Source: Notolepis coatsorum
Taxonomy: Eukaryota > Chordata > Actinopteri > Aulopiformes > Paralepididae
Reading direction: 5' to 3'
Assembly: GCA_963971535.1 (NCBI GenBank)
Contig: CAXASK010002195.1
Span: 1 to 64,000 of the forward strand
DNA: 64,000 nucleotides
The position numbers and the translations under genes were made by a program. Shown here in pieces: positions 11,075 through 24,700 of this stretch. How positions within the stretch are numbered: position 1 is the stretch's first letter; each line of letters starts with the position of its first letter. The notes below the pieces were generated by a model. It had not been told where the DNA came from, made no database searches, and saw nothing but the letters and a program-made list of their open reading frames with translations.

Positions 11075-14000
11075 GGACAGATGAGATGCTCTTTATAACA
11101 TTATGAGCGCTGGACAGATGCTCTTTATAACATTATGAGCGCTGGACAGATGAGAGGCTCTTTATAACATTATGAGCGCTGGACAGATGAGAGGCTCTTT
11201 ATAACATTATGAGCGCTGGACAGATGCTCTTTATAACATTATGAGCGCTGGACAGATGCTCTTTATAACATTATGAGCGCTGGACAGATGAGAGGCTCTT
11301 TATAACATTATGAGCGCTGGACAGATGCTCTTTATAACATTATGAGCGCTGGACAGATGTGAGGCTCTTTATAACATTATGAGAGCTGGACAGATGCTCT
11401 TTATAACATTATGAGCGCTGGACAGATGCTCTTTATAACATTATGAGCGCTGGACAGATGTGAGGCTCTTTATAACATTATGAGCGCTGGACAGATGAGA
11501 GGCTCTTTATAACATTATGAGCGCTGGACAGATGTTCTAGTTATAACTTTATGAGCGCTGGACAGATGCTCTTTATAACATTATGAGCGCTGGACAGATG
11601 CTCTTTATAACATTATGAGCGCTGGACAGATGAGAGGCTCTTTATAACATTATGAGCGCTGGACAGATGAGAGGCTCTTTATAACATTATGAGCGCTGGA
11701 CAGATGAGAGGCTCTTTATAACATTATGAGCGCTGGACAGATACTCTTTATAACATTATGAGCGCTGGACAGATGCTCTTTATAACATTATGAGCGCTGG
11801 ACAGCTGCTCTTTATAACATTATGAGCGCTGGACAGATGCTCTTTATAACATTATGAGCGCTGGACAGATGCTCTTTATAACATTATGAGCGCTGGACAG
11901 ATGCTCTTTATAACATTATGAGCGCTGGACAGATGCTCTTTATAACATTATGAGCTCTGGACAGATGCTCTTTATAACATTATGAGCGCTGGACAGATGC
12001 TCTTTATAACATTATGAGCGCTGGACAGATGCTCTTTATAACATTATGAGCGCTGGACAGATGCTCTTTATAACATTATGAGCGCTGGACAGATGCTCTT
12101 TATAACATTATGAGCGCTGGACAGATGCTCTTTATAACATTATGAGCGCTGGACAGATGCTCTTTATAACATTATGAGCTCTGGACAGATGCTCTTTATA
12201 ACATTATGAGCGCTGGACAGATGCTCTTTATAACATTATGAGCGCTGGACAGATGCTCTTTATAACATTATGAGCGCTGGACAGATGCTCTTTATAACAT
12301 TATGAGCGCTGGACAGATGCTCTTTATAACATTATGAGCGCTGGACAGATGCTCTTTATAACATTATGAGCGCTGGACAGATGCTCTTTATAACATTATG
12401 AGCGCTGGACAGATGCTCTTTATAACATTATGAGCGCTGGACAGATGCTCTTTATAACATTATGAGCGCTGGACAGATGCTCTTTATAACATTATGAGCG
12501 CTGGACAGATGCTCTTTATAACATTATGAGTGCTGGACAGATGCTCTTTATAACATTATGAGCGCTGGACAGATGCTCTTTATAACATTATGAGCGCTGG
12601 ACAGATGCTCTTTATAACATTATGAGCGCTGGACAGATGCTCTTTATAACATTATGAGCGCTGGACAGATGCTCTTTATAACATTATGAGCGCTGGACAG
12701 ATGCTCTTTATAACATTATGAGCGCTGGACAGATGCTCTTTATAACATTATGAGCACTGGACAGATGCTCTTTATAACATTATGAGCGCTGGACAGATGA
12801 GAGGCTCTTTATAACATTATGAGCGCTGGACAGATGCTCTTTATAACATTATGAGCGCTGGACAGATGCTCTTTATAACATTATGAGCGCTGGACAGATG
12901 CTCTTTATAACATTATGAGCGCTGGACAGATGCTCTTTATAACATTATGAGCGCTGGACAGATGCTCTTTATAACATTATGAGCGCTGGACAGATGAGAG
13001 GCTCTTTATAACATTATGAGCGCTGGACAGATGAGAGGCTCTTTATAACATTATGAGCGCTGGACAGATGCTCTTTATAACATTATGAGCGCTGGACAGA
13101 TGCTCTTTATAACATTATGAGCGCTGGACAGATGAGAGGCTCTTTATAACATTATGAGTGCTGGACAGATGAGAGGCTCTTTATAACATTATGAATGCTG
13201 GACAGATGAGAGGCTCTTTATAACATTATGAGCGCTGGACAGATGCTCTTTATTACATTATGAGCGCTGGACAGATGAGAGGCTCTTTATAACATTATGA
13301 GCGCTGGACAGATGCTCTTTATAACATTATGAGCGCTGGACAGATGAGAGGCTCTTTATAACATTATGAGCGCTGGACAGATGCTCTTTATAACATTATG
13401 AGCGCTGGACAGATGAGAGGCTCTTTATAACATTATGAGCGCTGGACAGATGCTCTTTATAACATTATGAGCGCTGGACAGATGAGAGGCTCTTTATAAC
13501 ATTATGAGCGCTGGACAGATGAGAGGCTCTTTATAACATTATGAGCGCTGGACAGATGCTCTTTATAACATTATGAGCGCTGGACAGATGCTCTTTATAA
13601 CATTATGAGCGCTGGACAGATGCTCTTTATAACATTATGAGCGCTGGACAGATGCTCTAGTTATAACATTATGAGCGCTGGACAGATGCTCTTTATAACA
13701 TTATGAGCGCTGGACAGATGCTCTTTATAACATTATGAGCGCTGGACAGATGCTCTTTATAACATTATGAGCGCTGGACAGATGAGAGGCTCTTTATAAC
13801 ATTATGAGCGCTGGACAGATGAGAGGCTCTTTATAACATTATGAGCGCTGGACAGATGCTCTTTATAACATTATGAGCGCTGGACAGATGAGAGGCTCTT
13901 TATAACATTATGAGCGCTGGACAGATGAGAGGCTCTTTATAACATTATGAGCGCTGGACAGATGCTCTTTATAACATTATGAGCGCTGGACAGATGAGAG

Positions 14001-15746
14001 GCTCTTTATAACATTATGAGCGCTGGACAGATGCTCTTTATAACATTATGAGCGCTGGACAGATGAGATGCTCTTTATAACATTATGAGCGCTGGACAGA
14101 TGCTCTTTATAACATTATGAGCGCTGGACAGATGCTCTTTATAACATTATGAGCGCTGGACAGATGCTCTTTATAACATTATGAGCGCTGGACAGATGCT
14201 CTTTATAACATTATGAGCGCTGGACAGATGCTCTTTATAACATTATGAGCGCTGGACAGATGCTCTTTATAACATTATGAGCGCTGGACAGATGCTCTTT
14301 ATAACATTATGAGCGCTGGACAGAGGCTCTTTATAACATTATGAGCGCTGGACAGATGCTCTTTATAACATTATGAGCGCTGGACAGATGAGAGGCTCTT
14401 TATAACATTATGAGCGCTGGACAGATGCTCTTTATAACATTATGAGCGCTGGACAGATGAGAGGCTCTTTATAACATTATGAGCGCTGGACAGATGAGAG
14501 GCTCTTTATAACATTATGAGCGCTGGACAGATGCTCTTTATAACATTATGAGCGCTGGACAGATGCTCTTTATAACATTATGAGCGCTGGACAGATGCTC
14601 TTTATAACATTATGAGCGCTGGACAGATGCTCTTTATAACATTATGAGCGCTGGACAGATGCTCTTTATAACATTATGAGCGCTGGACAGATGAGAGGCT
14701 CTTTATAACATTATGAGCGCTGGACAGATGAGAGGCTCTTTATAACATTATGAGCGCTGGACAGATGCTCTTTATAACATTATGAGCGCTGGACAGATGA
14801 GAGGCTCTTTATAACATTATGAGCGCTGGACAGATGAGAGGCTCTTTATAACATTATGAGCGCTGGACAGATGCTCTTTATAACATTATGAGCGCTGGAC
14901 AGATGAGAGGCTCTTTATAACATTATGAGCGCTGGACAGATGCTCTTTATAACATTATGAGCGCTGGACAGATGAGATGCTCTTTATAACATTATGAGCG
15001 CTGGACAGATGCTCTTTATAACATTATGAGCGCTGGACAGATGCTCTTTATAACATTATGAGCGCTGGACAGATGCTCTTTATAACATTATGAGCGCTGG
15101 ACAGATGCTCTTTATAACATTATGAGCGCTGGACAGATGCTGTTTATAACATTATGAGCGCTGGACAGATGCTCTTTATAACATTATGAGCGCTGGACAG
15201 ATGCTCTTTATAACATTATGAGCGCTGGACAGATGCTCTTTATAACATTATGAGCGCTGGACAGATGAGAGGCTCTTTATAACATTATGAGCGCTGGACA
15301 GATGCTCTTTATAACATTATGAGCGCTGGACAGATGAGAGGCTCTTTATAACATTATGAGCGCTGGACAGATGAGAGGCTCTTTATAACATTATGAGCGC
15401 TGGACAGATGCTCTTTATAACATTATGAGCGCTGGACAGATGCTCTTTATAACATTATGAGCGCTGGACAGATGCTCTTTATAACATTATGAGCGCTGGA
15501 CAGATGCTCTTTATAACATTATGAGCGCTGGACAGATGCTCTTTATAACATTATGAGCGCTGGACAGATGAGAGGCTCTTTATAACATTATGAGCGCTGG
15601 ACAGATGCTCTTTATAACATTATGAGCGCTGGACAGATGTTCTAGTTATAACATTATGAGCGCTGGACAGATGCTCTTTATAACATTATGAGCGCCGGAC
15701 AGATGCTCTTTATAACATTATGAGCACTGGACAGATGCTGGACAGA
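11075..15746 (+). repeat. 32/37-bp satellite array
   Basis: About 140 head-to-tail units. The 32-bp form reads GGACAGATGCTCTTTATAAC followed by ATTATGAGCGCT. The 37-bp form has five extra bases (agagg) after GGACAGATG. Long runs of the 32-bp form (about 11740-12790) alternate with mixed stretches. Most units are identical, with isolated changes such as GAGCTCT, GAGCACT or TTCTAGTTATAAC (near 11535, 13655 and 15640). Each standard unit ends with the palindrome AGCGCT. Stops in every frame exclude coding. Confidence 0.95.
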
Positions 15747-18700
15747 TGATAGAGGCTGCTAGAATGAGAACAGGACTGAAACAGATGGGTATAGAGGCTG
15801 TTAGAATGAGAACAGGACTGAAACAGAGAGGTATAGAGGCTGCTAGGATGAGAACAGGACTGAAACAGAGGTATAGAGGCTGTTAGAATGAGAACAGGAC
15901 TGGAACAGAGAGGTATAAAGGCTGCTAGAATGAGAACAGGACTGAAACAGAGGCATAGAGGCTGCTAGAATGAGAACAGGACTGAAACAGAGAGGTATAG
16001 AGGCTACTAGGATGAGAACAGGACTGAAACAGAGGTATAGAGGCTGTTAGAATGAGAACAGGACTGAAACAGAGAGGTATAAATGCTGCTAGAATGAGAA
16101 CAGGACTGAAACAGAGGCATAGAGGCTGCTTGAATGAAAACAGGATTGAAACCAGGAGGTGTAGAGGCTGCTAGAATGAGAACAGGACTGAAACAGAGGC
16201 ATAGAGGCTGTTAGAATGAGAACAGGACTGAAACAGAGAGGTAGAGAGGCTGCTAGAATGAGAACAGGACTGAAACAGAAAGGTATAGAGGCTGCTAGAA
16301 TGAGAACAGTACTGAAACAGAGAGGTATAGAGGCTGCTATGATGAGAACAGGACTGTAACAGAGGTATAGAGGCTGCTAGAATGAGAACAGGACTGAAAC
16401 AGAGAGGTATAGAGGCTGCTAGGATAAGAACAGGACTGAAACAGAGGTATAGAGGCTGCTAGAATGAGAACAGGACTGAAACAGAGAGGTATAGAGGCTG
16501 CTAGAATGAGAACATGACTGAAACAGGTATAGAGGCTGCTAGAATGAGAACAGGACTGAAACAGAACGGTATAGAGGCTGCTAGAATGATAACAGGACTG
16601 AAACAGAGAGGTATAGAGGCTGTTAGAATGATAACAGGACTGAAACAGAGAGGTATAGAGGCTGTTAGAATGAGAACAGGACTGAAACAGAGAGGTATAG
16701 AGGCTGTTAGAATGAGAACAGGACTGAAACAGGTATAGAGGCTGCTAGAATGAGAACAGGACTGACACAGAGAGGTAGAGAGGCTGCTAGAATGAGAACA
16801 GGACTGAAACAGAAAGGTATAGAGGCTGCTAGAATGAGAACAGGACTGAAACAGAGAGGTATATAGGCTGCAAGAATGAGAACAGGACTGAAACAGAGAG
16901 GTATATATGCTGCTAGAATGAGAACAGGACTGAAACAGAGGTATAGAGGCTGCTAGAATGAGAACAGGACTGAAACAGAGAGGTATAGAGGCTGCTAGAA
17001 TGAGAACAGGACTGAAACAGAGAGGTAGAGAGGCTGCTAGAATGAGAACAGGACTGAAACAGAGAGGTATAGAGGCTGCTAGGATGAGAACAGGACTGAA
17101 ACAGAGGTATAGAGGCTGTTAGAATGAGAACAGGACTGAAACAGAGAGGTATAAATGCTGCTAGAATGAGAACAGGACTGAAACAGAGGCATAGAGGCTG
17201 CTAGAATGAGAACAGGATTGAAACCAGGAGGTGTAGAGGCTGCTAGAATGAGAACAGGACTGAAACAGAGGCATAGAGGCTGTTAGAATGAGAACAGGAC
17301 TGAAACAGAGAGGTAGAGAGGCTGCTAGAATGAGAACAGGACTGAAACAGAAAGGTATATAGGCTGCTAGAATGAGAACAGTACTGAAACAGAGAGGTAT
17401 AGAGGCTGCTATGATGAGAACAGGACTGTAACAGAGGTATAGAGGCTGCTAGAATGAGAACAGGACTGAAACAGAGAGGTATAGAGGCTGCTAGGATGAG
17501 AACAGGACTGAAACAGAGAGGTATAGAGGCTGCTAGAATGAGAACAGGACTGAAACAGAGAGGTATAGAGGCTGCTAGAATGAGAACAGGACTGAAACAG
17601 AGAGGTATAGAGGCTGCTAGAATGAGAACAGGACTGAAACAGAGAGGTATAGAGGCTGCTATGATGAGAACAGGACTGAAACAGAGGTATAGAGGCTGCT
17701 AGAATGAGAACAGGACTGAAACAGAGGTATAGAGGCTGATAGAATGAGAACAGGACTGAAACAGAGAGGTATAGAGGCTGCTAGAATGAGAACAGGACTG
17801 AAACAGAGAGGTAGAGAGGCTGCTAGAATGAGAACAGGACTGAAACAGAGGTATAGAGGCTGCTAGAATGAGAACAGGACTGAAACAGAGAGGTATAGAG
17901 GCTGCTAGGATGAGAACAGGACTGAAACAGAGGTATAGAGGCTGCTAGAATGAGAACAGGACTGAAACAGAGAGGTATAGACGCTGCTAGAATGAGAACA
18001 GGACTGAAACAGAGAGGTATAGAGGCTGCTAGAATGAGAACAGGACTGAAACAGATGGGTATAGAGGCTGTTAGAATGAGAACAGGACTGAAACAGAGAG
18101 GTATAGAGGCTGCTAGGATGAGAACAGGACTGAAACAGAGGTATAGAGGCTGTTAGAATGAGAACAGGACTGAAACAGAGAGGTATAAAGGCTGCTAGAA
18201 TGAGAACAGGACTGAAACAGAGGCATAGAGGCTGCTTGAATGAGAACAGGATTGAAACCAGGAGGTGTAGAGGCTGCTAGAATGAGAACAGGACTGAAAC
18301 AGAGGCATAGAGGCTGTTAGAATGAGAACAGAACTGAAACAGAGAGGTAGAGAGGCTGCTAGAATGAGAACAGGACTGAAACAGAAAGGTATAGAGGCTG
18401 CTAGAATGAGAACAGTACTGAAACAGAGTGGTATAGAGGCTGCTATGATGAGAACAGGACTGTAACAGAGGTATAGAGGCTGCTAGAATGAGAACAGGAC
18501 TGAAACAGAGAGGTATAGAGGCTGCTAGAATGAGAACAGGACTGAAACAGAGAGGTATAGAGGCTGCTAGGATGAGAACAGGACTGAAACAGAGGTATAG
18601 AGGCTGCTAGAATGAGAACAGGACTGAAACAGATAGGTATAGAGGCTGCTAGAATGAGAACAGGACTGAAACAGAGGCATAAAGGCTGCTAGAATGAGAA

Positions 18701-21700
18701 CAGGACTGAAACAGAGAGGTATAGAGGCTGCTAGGATGAGAACAGGACTGAAACAGAGGTATAGAGGCTGTTAGAATGAGAACAGGACTGAAACAGAGAG
18801 GTATAAATGCTGCTAGAATGAGAACAGGACTGAAACAGAGGCATAGAGGCTGCTTGAATGAGAACAGGATTGAAACCAGGAGGTGTAGAGGCTGCTAGAA
18901 TGAGAACAGGACTGAAACAGAGGCATAGAGGCTGTTAGAATGAGAACAGGACTGAAACAGAGAGGTAGAGAGGCTGCTAGAATGAGAACAGGACTGAAAC
19001 AGAAAGGTATAGAGGCTGCTAGAATGAGAACAGTACTGAAACAGAGAGGTATAGAGGCTGCTATGATGAGAACAGGACTGTAACAGAGGTATAGAGGCTG
19101 CTAGAATGAGAACAGGACTGAAACAGAGAGGTATAGAGGCTGCTAGAATGAGAACAGGACTGAAACAGAGAGGTATAGAGGCTGCTAGGATGAGAACAGG
19201 ACTGAAACAGAGGTATAGAGGCTGCTAGAATGAGAACAGGACTGAAACAGATAGGTATAGAGGCTGCTAGAATGAGAACAGGACTGAAACAGAGAGGTAT
19301 AGAGGCTGCTAAAATGAGAACAGGACTGAAACAGAGAGGTGTAGAGGCTGCTAAGATGGGAACAGGACTGAAACAGAGAGGTATAGAGGCTGCTAGAATG
19401 AGAACATGACTGAAACAGGTATAGAGGCTGCTAGAATGAGAACAGGACTGAAACAGAACGGTATAGAGGCTGTTAGAATGAGAACAGGACTGAAACAGAG
19501 GTATAGAGGCTGCTAGAATGAGAACAGGACTGAAACAGAGAGGTATAGAGGCTGCTAGAATGAGAACAGGACTGTAACAGAGAGGTATATATGCTGCTAG
19601 AATGAGAACAGGACTGAAACAGAGGTATAGAGGCTGCTAGAATGAGAACAGGACTGAAACAGAGAGGTATAGAGGCTGCTAGAATGAGAACAGGACTGAA
19701 ACAGAGAGGTAGAGAGGCTGCTAGAATGAGAACAGGACTGAAACAGAGGTATAGAGGCTGCTAGAATGAGAACAGGACTGAAACAGAGAGGTATAGAGGC
19801 TGCTTGAATGAGAACCGGACTGAAACAGAGAGGTATAGAGGCTGCTAGAATGAGAACAGGACTGAAACAGAGAGGTATAGAGGCTGCTAGAGTGAGAACA
19901 GGACTGAAACAGAGAGGTATAGAGGCTGCTATGATGAGAACAGGACTGAAACAGAGGTGTAGAGGCTGCTAGAATGAGAACAGGACTGAAACAGAGAGGT
20001 ATAGAGGCTGCTAGAATGAGAACAGGACTGAAACAGAGAGGTATAGAGGCTGCTAGGATGAGAACAGGACTGAAACAGAGGTATAGAGGCTGCTAGAATG
20101 AGAACAGGACTGAAACAGAGAGGTATAGACGCTGCTAGAATGAGAACAGGACTGAAACAGAGAGGTATAGAGGCTGCTAGAATGAGAACAGGACTGAAAC
20201 AGATGGGTATAGAGGCTGTTAGAATGAGAACAGGACTGAAACAGAGAGGTATAGAGGCTGCTAGGATGAGAACTGGACTGAAATAGAGGTATAGAGGCTG
20301 TTAAAATGAGAACAGGACTGAAACAGAGAGGTATAGAGGCTGCTAGAATGAGAACAGGACTGAAACAGAGGCATAGAGGCTGCTTGAATGAGAACAGGAT
20401 TGAAACCAGGAGGTGTAGAGGCTGCTAGAATGAGAACAGGACTGAAACAGAGGCATAGAGGCTGTTAGAATGAGAACAGGACTGAAACAGAGAGGTAGAG
20501 AGGCTGCTAGAATGAGAACAGGACTGAAACAGAAAGGTATAGAGGCTGCTAGAATGAGAACAGTACTGAAACAGAGAGGTATAGAGGCTGCTATGATGAG
20601 AACAGGACTGAAACAGAGGTATAGAGGCTGCTAGAATGAGAACAGGACTGAAACAGAGAGGTATAGAGGCTGCTAGAATGAGAACAGGACTGAAACAGAG
20701 AGGTATAGAGGCTGCTAGGATGAGAACAGGACTGAAACAGAGGTATAGAGGCTGCTAGAATGAGAACAGGACTGAAACAGATGTATAGAGGCTGCTAGAA
20801 TGAGAACAGGACTGAAACAGAGGTATAGAGGCTGCTAGAATGAGAACAGGACTGAAACAGATGGGTATAGAGGCTGTTAGAATGAGAACAGGACTGAAAC
20901 AGAGAGGTATAGAGGCTGCTAGGATGAGAACAGGACTGAAATAGAGGTATAGAGGCTGTTAGAATGAGAACAGGACTGAAACAGAGAGGTATAGAGGCTG
21001 CTAAAATGAGAACAGGACTGAAACAGAGAGGTGTAGAGGCTGCTAAGATGGGAACAGGACTGAAACAAAGAGGTATAGAGGCTGCTAGAATGAGAACAGG
21101 ATTGAAACAGAGGTATAGAGGCTGCTAGAATGATAACAGGACTGAAACAGACAGGTAGAGAGGCTGCTAGAATGAGAACAGGACTGAAACAGAGGTATAG
21201 AAGCTGCTAGAATGAGAACAGGACTGAAACAGAGAGGTATAAAGGCTGCTAGAAGGAGAACAGGACTGAAACAGAGAGGTATAGAGGCTGCTAGAATGAG
21301 AACAGGACTGAAACAGAGAGGTATAGAGGCTGTTCGAATGAGAACAGGACTGAAACAGAGAGGTATAGAGGCTGCTAGAATGAGAACGAGGCTGCTAGAA
21401 TGAGAACAGGACTGAAACAGAGAGGTATAGAGGCTGCTAGAATGAGAACAGGACTGAAACAGAGAGGTAGAGAGGCTGCTAGAATGAGAACAGGACTGAA
21501 ACAGAGGTATATAGGCTGCTAGAATGAGAACAGGACTGAAACAGAGAGGTATAGAGGCTGCTAGAATGAGAACAGGACTGAAACAGAGGTATATAGGCTG
21601 CTAGAATGAGAACAGGACTGAAACAGAGAGGTATAGAGGCTGCTAGAATGAGAACAGGACTGAAACAGAGGCATAGAGGCTGCTTGAATGAGAACAGGTT

Positions 21701-24700
21701 GAAACCAGGAGGTGTAGAGGCTGCTAGAATGAGAACATGACTGAAACAGAGGTATAGAGGCTGCTAGAATGAGAACAGGACTGAAACAGACAGGTAGAGA
21801 GGCTGCTAGAATGAGAACAGGACTGAAACAGAGGTATAGAAGCTGCTAGAATGAGAACAGGACTGAAACAGAGAGGTATAGAGGCTGCTAGAATGAGAAC
21901 AGGACTGAAACAGAGAGGTATAAAGGCTGCTAGAAGGAGAACAGGACTGAAACAGAGAGGTATAGAGGCTGCTAGAATGAGAACAGGACTGAAACAGAGA
22001 GGTATAGAGGCTGTTCGAATGAGAACAGGACTGAAACAGAGAGGTATAGAGGCTGCTAGAATGAGAACAGGACTGAAACAGAGAGGTATAAAGGCTGCTA
22101 GAATGAGAACAGGACTGAAACAGAGGTATAGAGGCTGCTAGAATGAGAACAGGACTGAAACAGAAGTATAGAGGCTGCTAGAATGAGAACAGGACTGAAA
22201 CAGAAGTATAGAGGCTGCTAGAATGAGAACAGGACTGAAACAGAGGGGTATAGAGGCTGCTAGAATGAGAACAGGACTGAAACAGAGAGGTATAGAGGCT
22301 GCTAAAATGAGAACAGGACTGAAACAGAGGTATATAGGCTGCTAGAATGAGAACAGGACTGAAACAGAGAGAGGCTGCTAGAATGAGAACAGGACTGAAA
22401 CAGAGAGGTATAGAGGCTGCTAGAATGAGAACAGGACTGAAACAGAGGCATAGAAGCTGCTAGAATGAGAACAGGACTGAAACAGAGGTATAGAGGCTGC
22501 TAGAATGAGAACAGGACTGAAACAGAGAGGTATAGAGGCTGCTAGAATGAGAACAGGACTGAAACAGGGAGGTATAGAGGCTGCTATAATGAGAACAGGG
22601 CTGAAACAGAGAGGTATAGAGGCTGCTATAATGAGAACAGGACTGAAACAGAGAGGTAGAGAGGCTGCTATAATGAGAACAGGGCTGAAACAGAGAGGTA
22701 TAGAGGCTGCTATAATGAGAACAGGACTGAAACAGAGAGGTAGAGAGGCTGCTAGAATGAGAACAGGACAGAAACAGAGAGGTATAGAGGCTGCTAGAAT
22801 GAGAACAGGACAGAAACAGAGAGGTATAGAGGCTGCTAGGATGAGAACAGGACTGAAACAGAGGTATATAGGCTGCTAGAATGAGAACAGGACTGAAACA
22901 GAAATATAGAGGCTGCTAGAATGAGAACAGGACTGAAACAGAAAGGTATAGAGGCTGCTAGAATGATAACAAGACTGAAACAGACATGTATATAGGCTGC
23001 TAGAATGAGAACAGGACTGAAACAGAAATATAGAGGCTGCTAGAATGAGAACAGGACTGAAACAGAAAGGTATAGAGGCTGCTAGAATGATAACAGGACT
23101 GAAACAGACAGGTAGAGAGGCTGCTAGAATGAGAACAGGACTGAAACAGAGGTATAGAAGCTGCTAGAATGAGAACAGGACTGAAACAGAGAGGTATAGA
23201 GGCTGCTAGAATGAGAACAGGACTGAAACAGAAAGGTATAGAGGCTGCTAGAATGAGAACAGGACTGAAACAGAGAGGTATATAGGCTGCTAGAATGAGA
23301 ACAGGACTGAAACAGAGAGTTATATATGCTGCTAGAATGAGAACAGGACTGAAACAGAGGTGTAGAGGCTGCTAGAATGAGAACAGGACTGAAACAGAGG
23401 CATAGAGGCTGTTAGAATGAGAACAGGACTGAAACAGAGAGGTAGAGAGGCTGCTAGAATGAGAACAGGACTGAAACAGAGAGGTATAGAGGCTGCTAGA
23501 ATGAGAACAGGACTGAAACAGAGAGGTATAGAGGCTGCTAGAATGAGAACAGGACTGAAACAGAGGCATAGAGGCTGCTTGAATGAGAACAGAATTGAAA
23601 CCAGGAGGTGTAGAGGCTGCTAGAATGAGAACAGGACTGAAACAGAGAGGTATAGAGGCTGTTAGAATGAGAACAGGACTGAAACAGAGAGGTAGAGAGG
23701 CTGCTAGAATGAGAACAGGACTGAAACAGAGAGGTATAGAGCCTGCTAGAATGAGAACAGGACTGAAACAGAGGTGTATAGAGGCTGCTAGAATGAGAAC
23801 AGGACTGAAACAGAGAGGTATAGAGCCTGCTAGAATGAGAACAGGACTGAAACAGAGAGGTATAGAGGCTTCTAGAATGAGAACTGAAACCAGGAGGTAT
23901 AGAGGCTGCTAGAATGAGAACAGGACTGAAACAGAGGCATAGAGGCTGCTAGAATGATTACAGGACTGAAACAGAAAGGTATAGAGGCTGCTAGAATGAG
24001 AACAGGACTGAAACAGAGGTATAGAGGTTGCTAGAATGAGAACAGGACTGAAACAGAGAGGTAGAGGCTGCTAGAATGAGAACAGGACTGAAACAGAGAG
24101 GTATAGAGGCTGCTAGGATGAGAACAGGACTGACACAGAGAGGTATAGAGGCTGCTAGGATGAGAACAGGACTGAAACAGAGAGGTATAGAGGCTACTAG
24201 GCTGAGAACAGGACTGAAACAGAGAGGTATAGATGCTGCTAAAATGAGAACAGGACTGAAACAGAGAGGTATATAGACTGATAGAATGAGAACAGGACTG
24301 AAACAGAGAGGTATAGAGGCTGCTAGAATGAGAACAGGACTGAAACAGAGGGGTATAGAGGCTGCTAGAATGAGAACAGAATTGAAACCAGGAGGTGTAG
24401 AGGCTGCTAGAATGAGAACAGGACTGAAACAGAGGCATAGAGGCTGTTAGAATGAGAACAGGACTGAAACAGAGAGGTAGAGAGGCTGCTAGAATGAGAA
24501 CAGGACTGAAACAGAGAGGTATAGAGGCTGCTAGAATGAGAACAGGACTGAAACAGAAAGGTATAGAGGCTGCTAGAATGAGAACAGGACTGAAACAGAG
24601 AGGTATATAGGCTGCTAGAATGAGAACAGGACTGAAACAGAGAGTTATATATGCTGCTAGAATGAGAACAGGACTGAAACAGAGGTGTAGAGGCTGCTAG

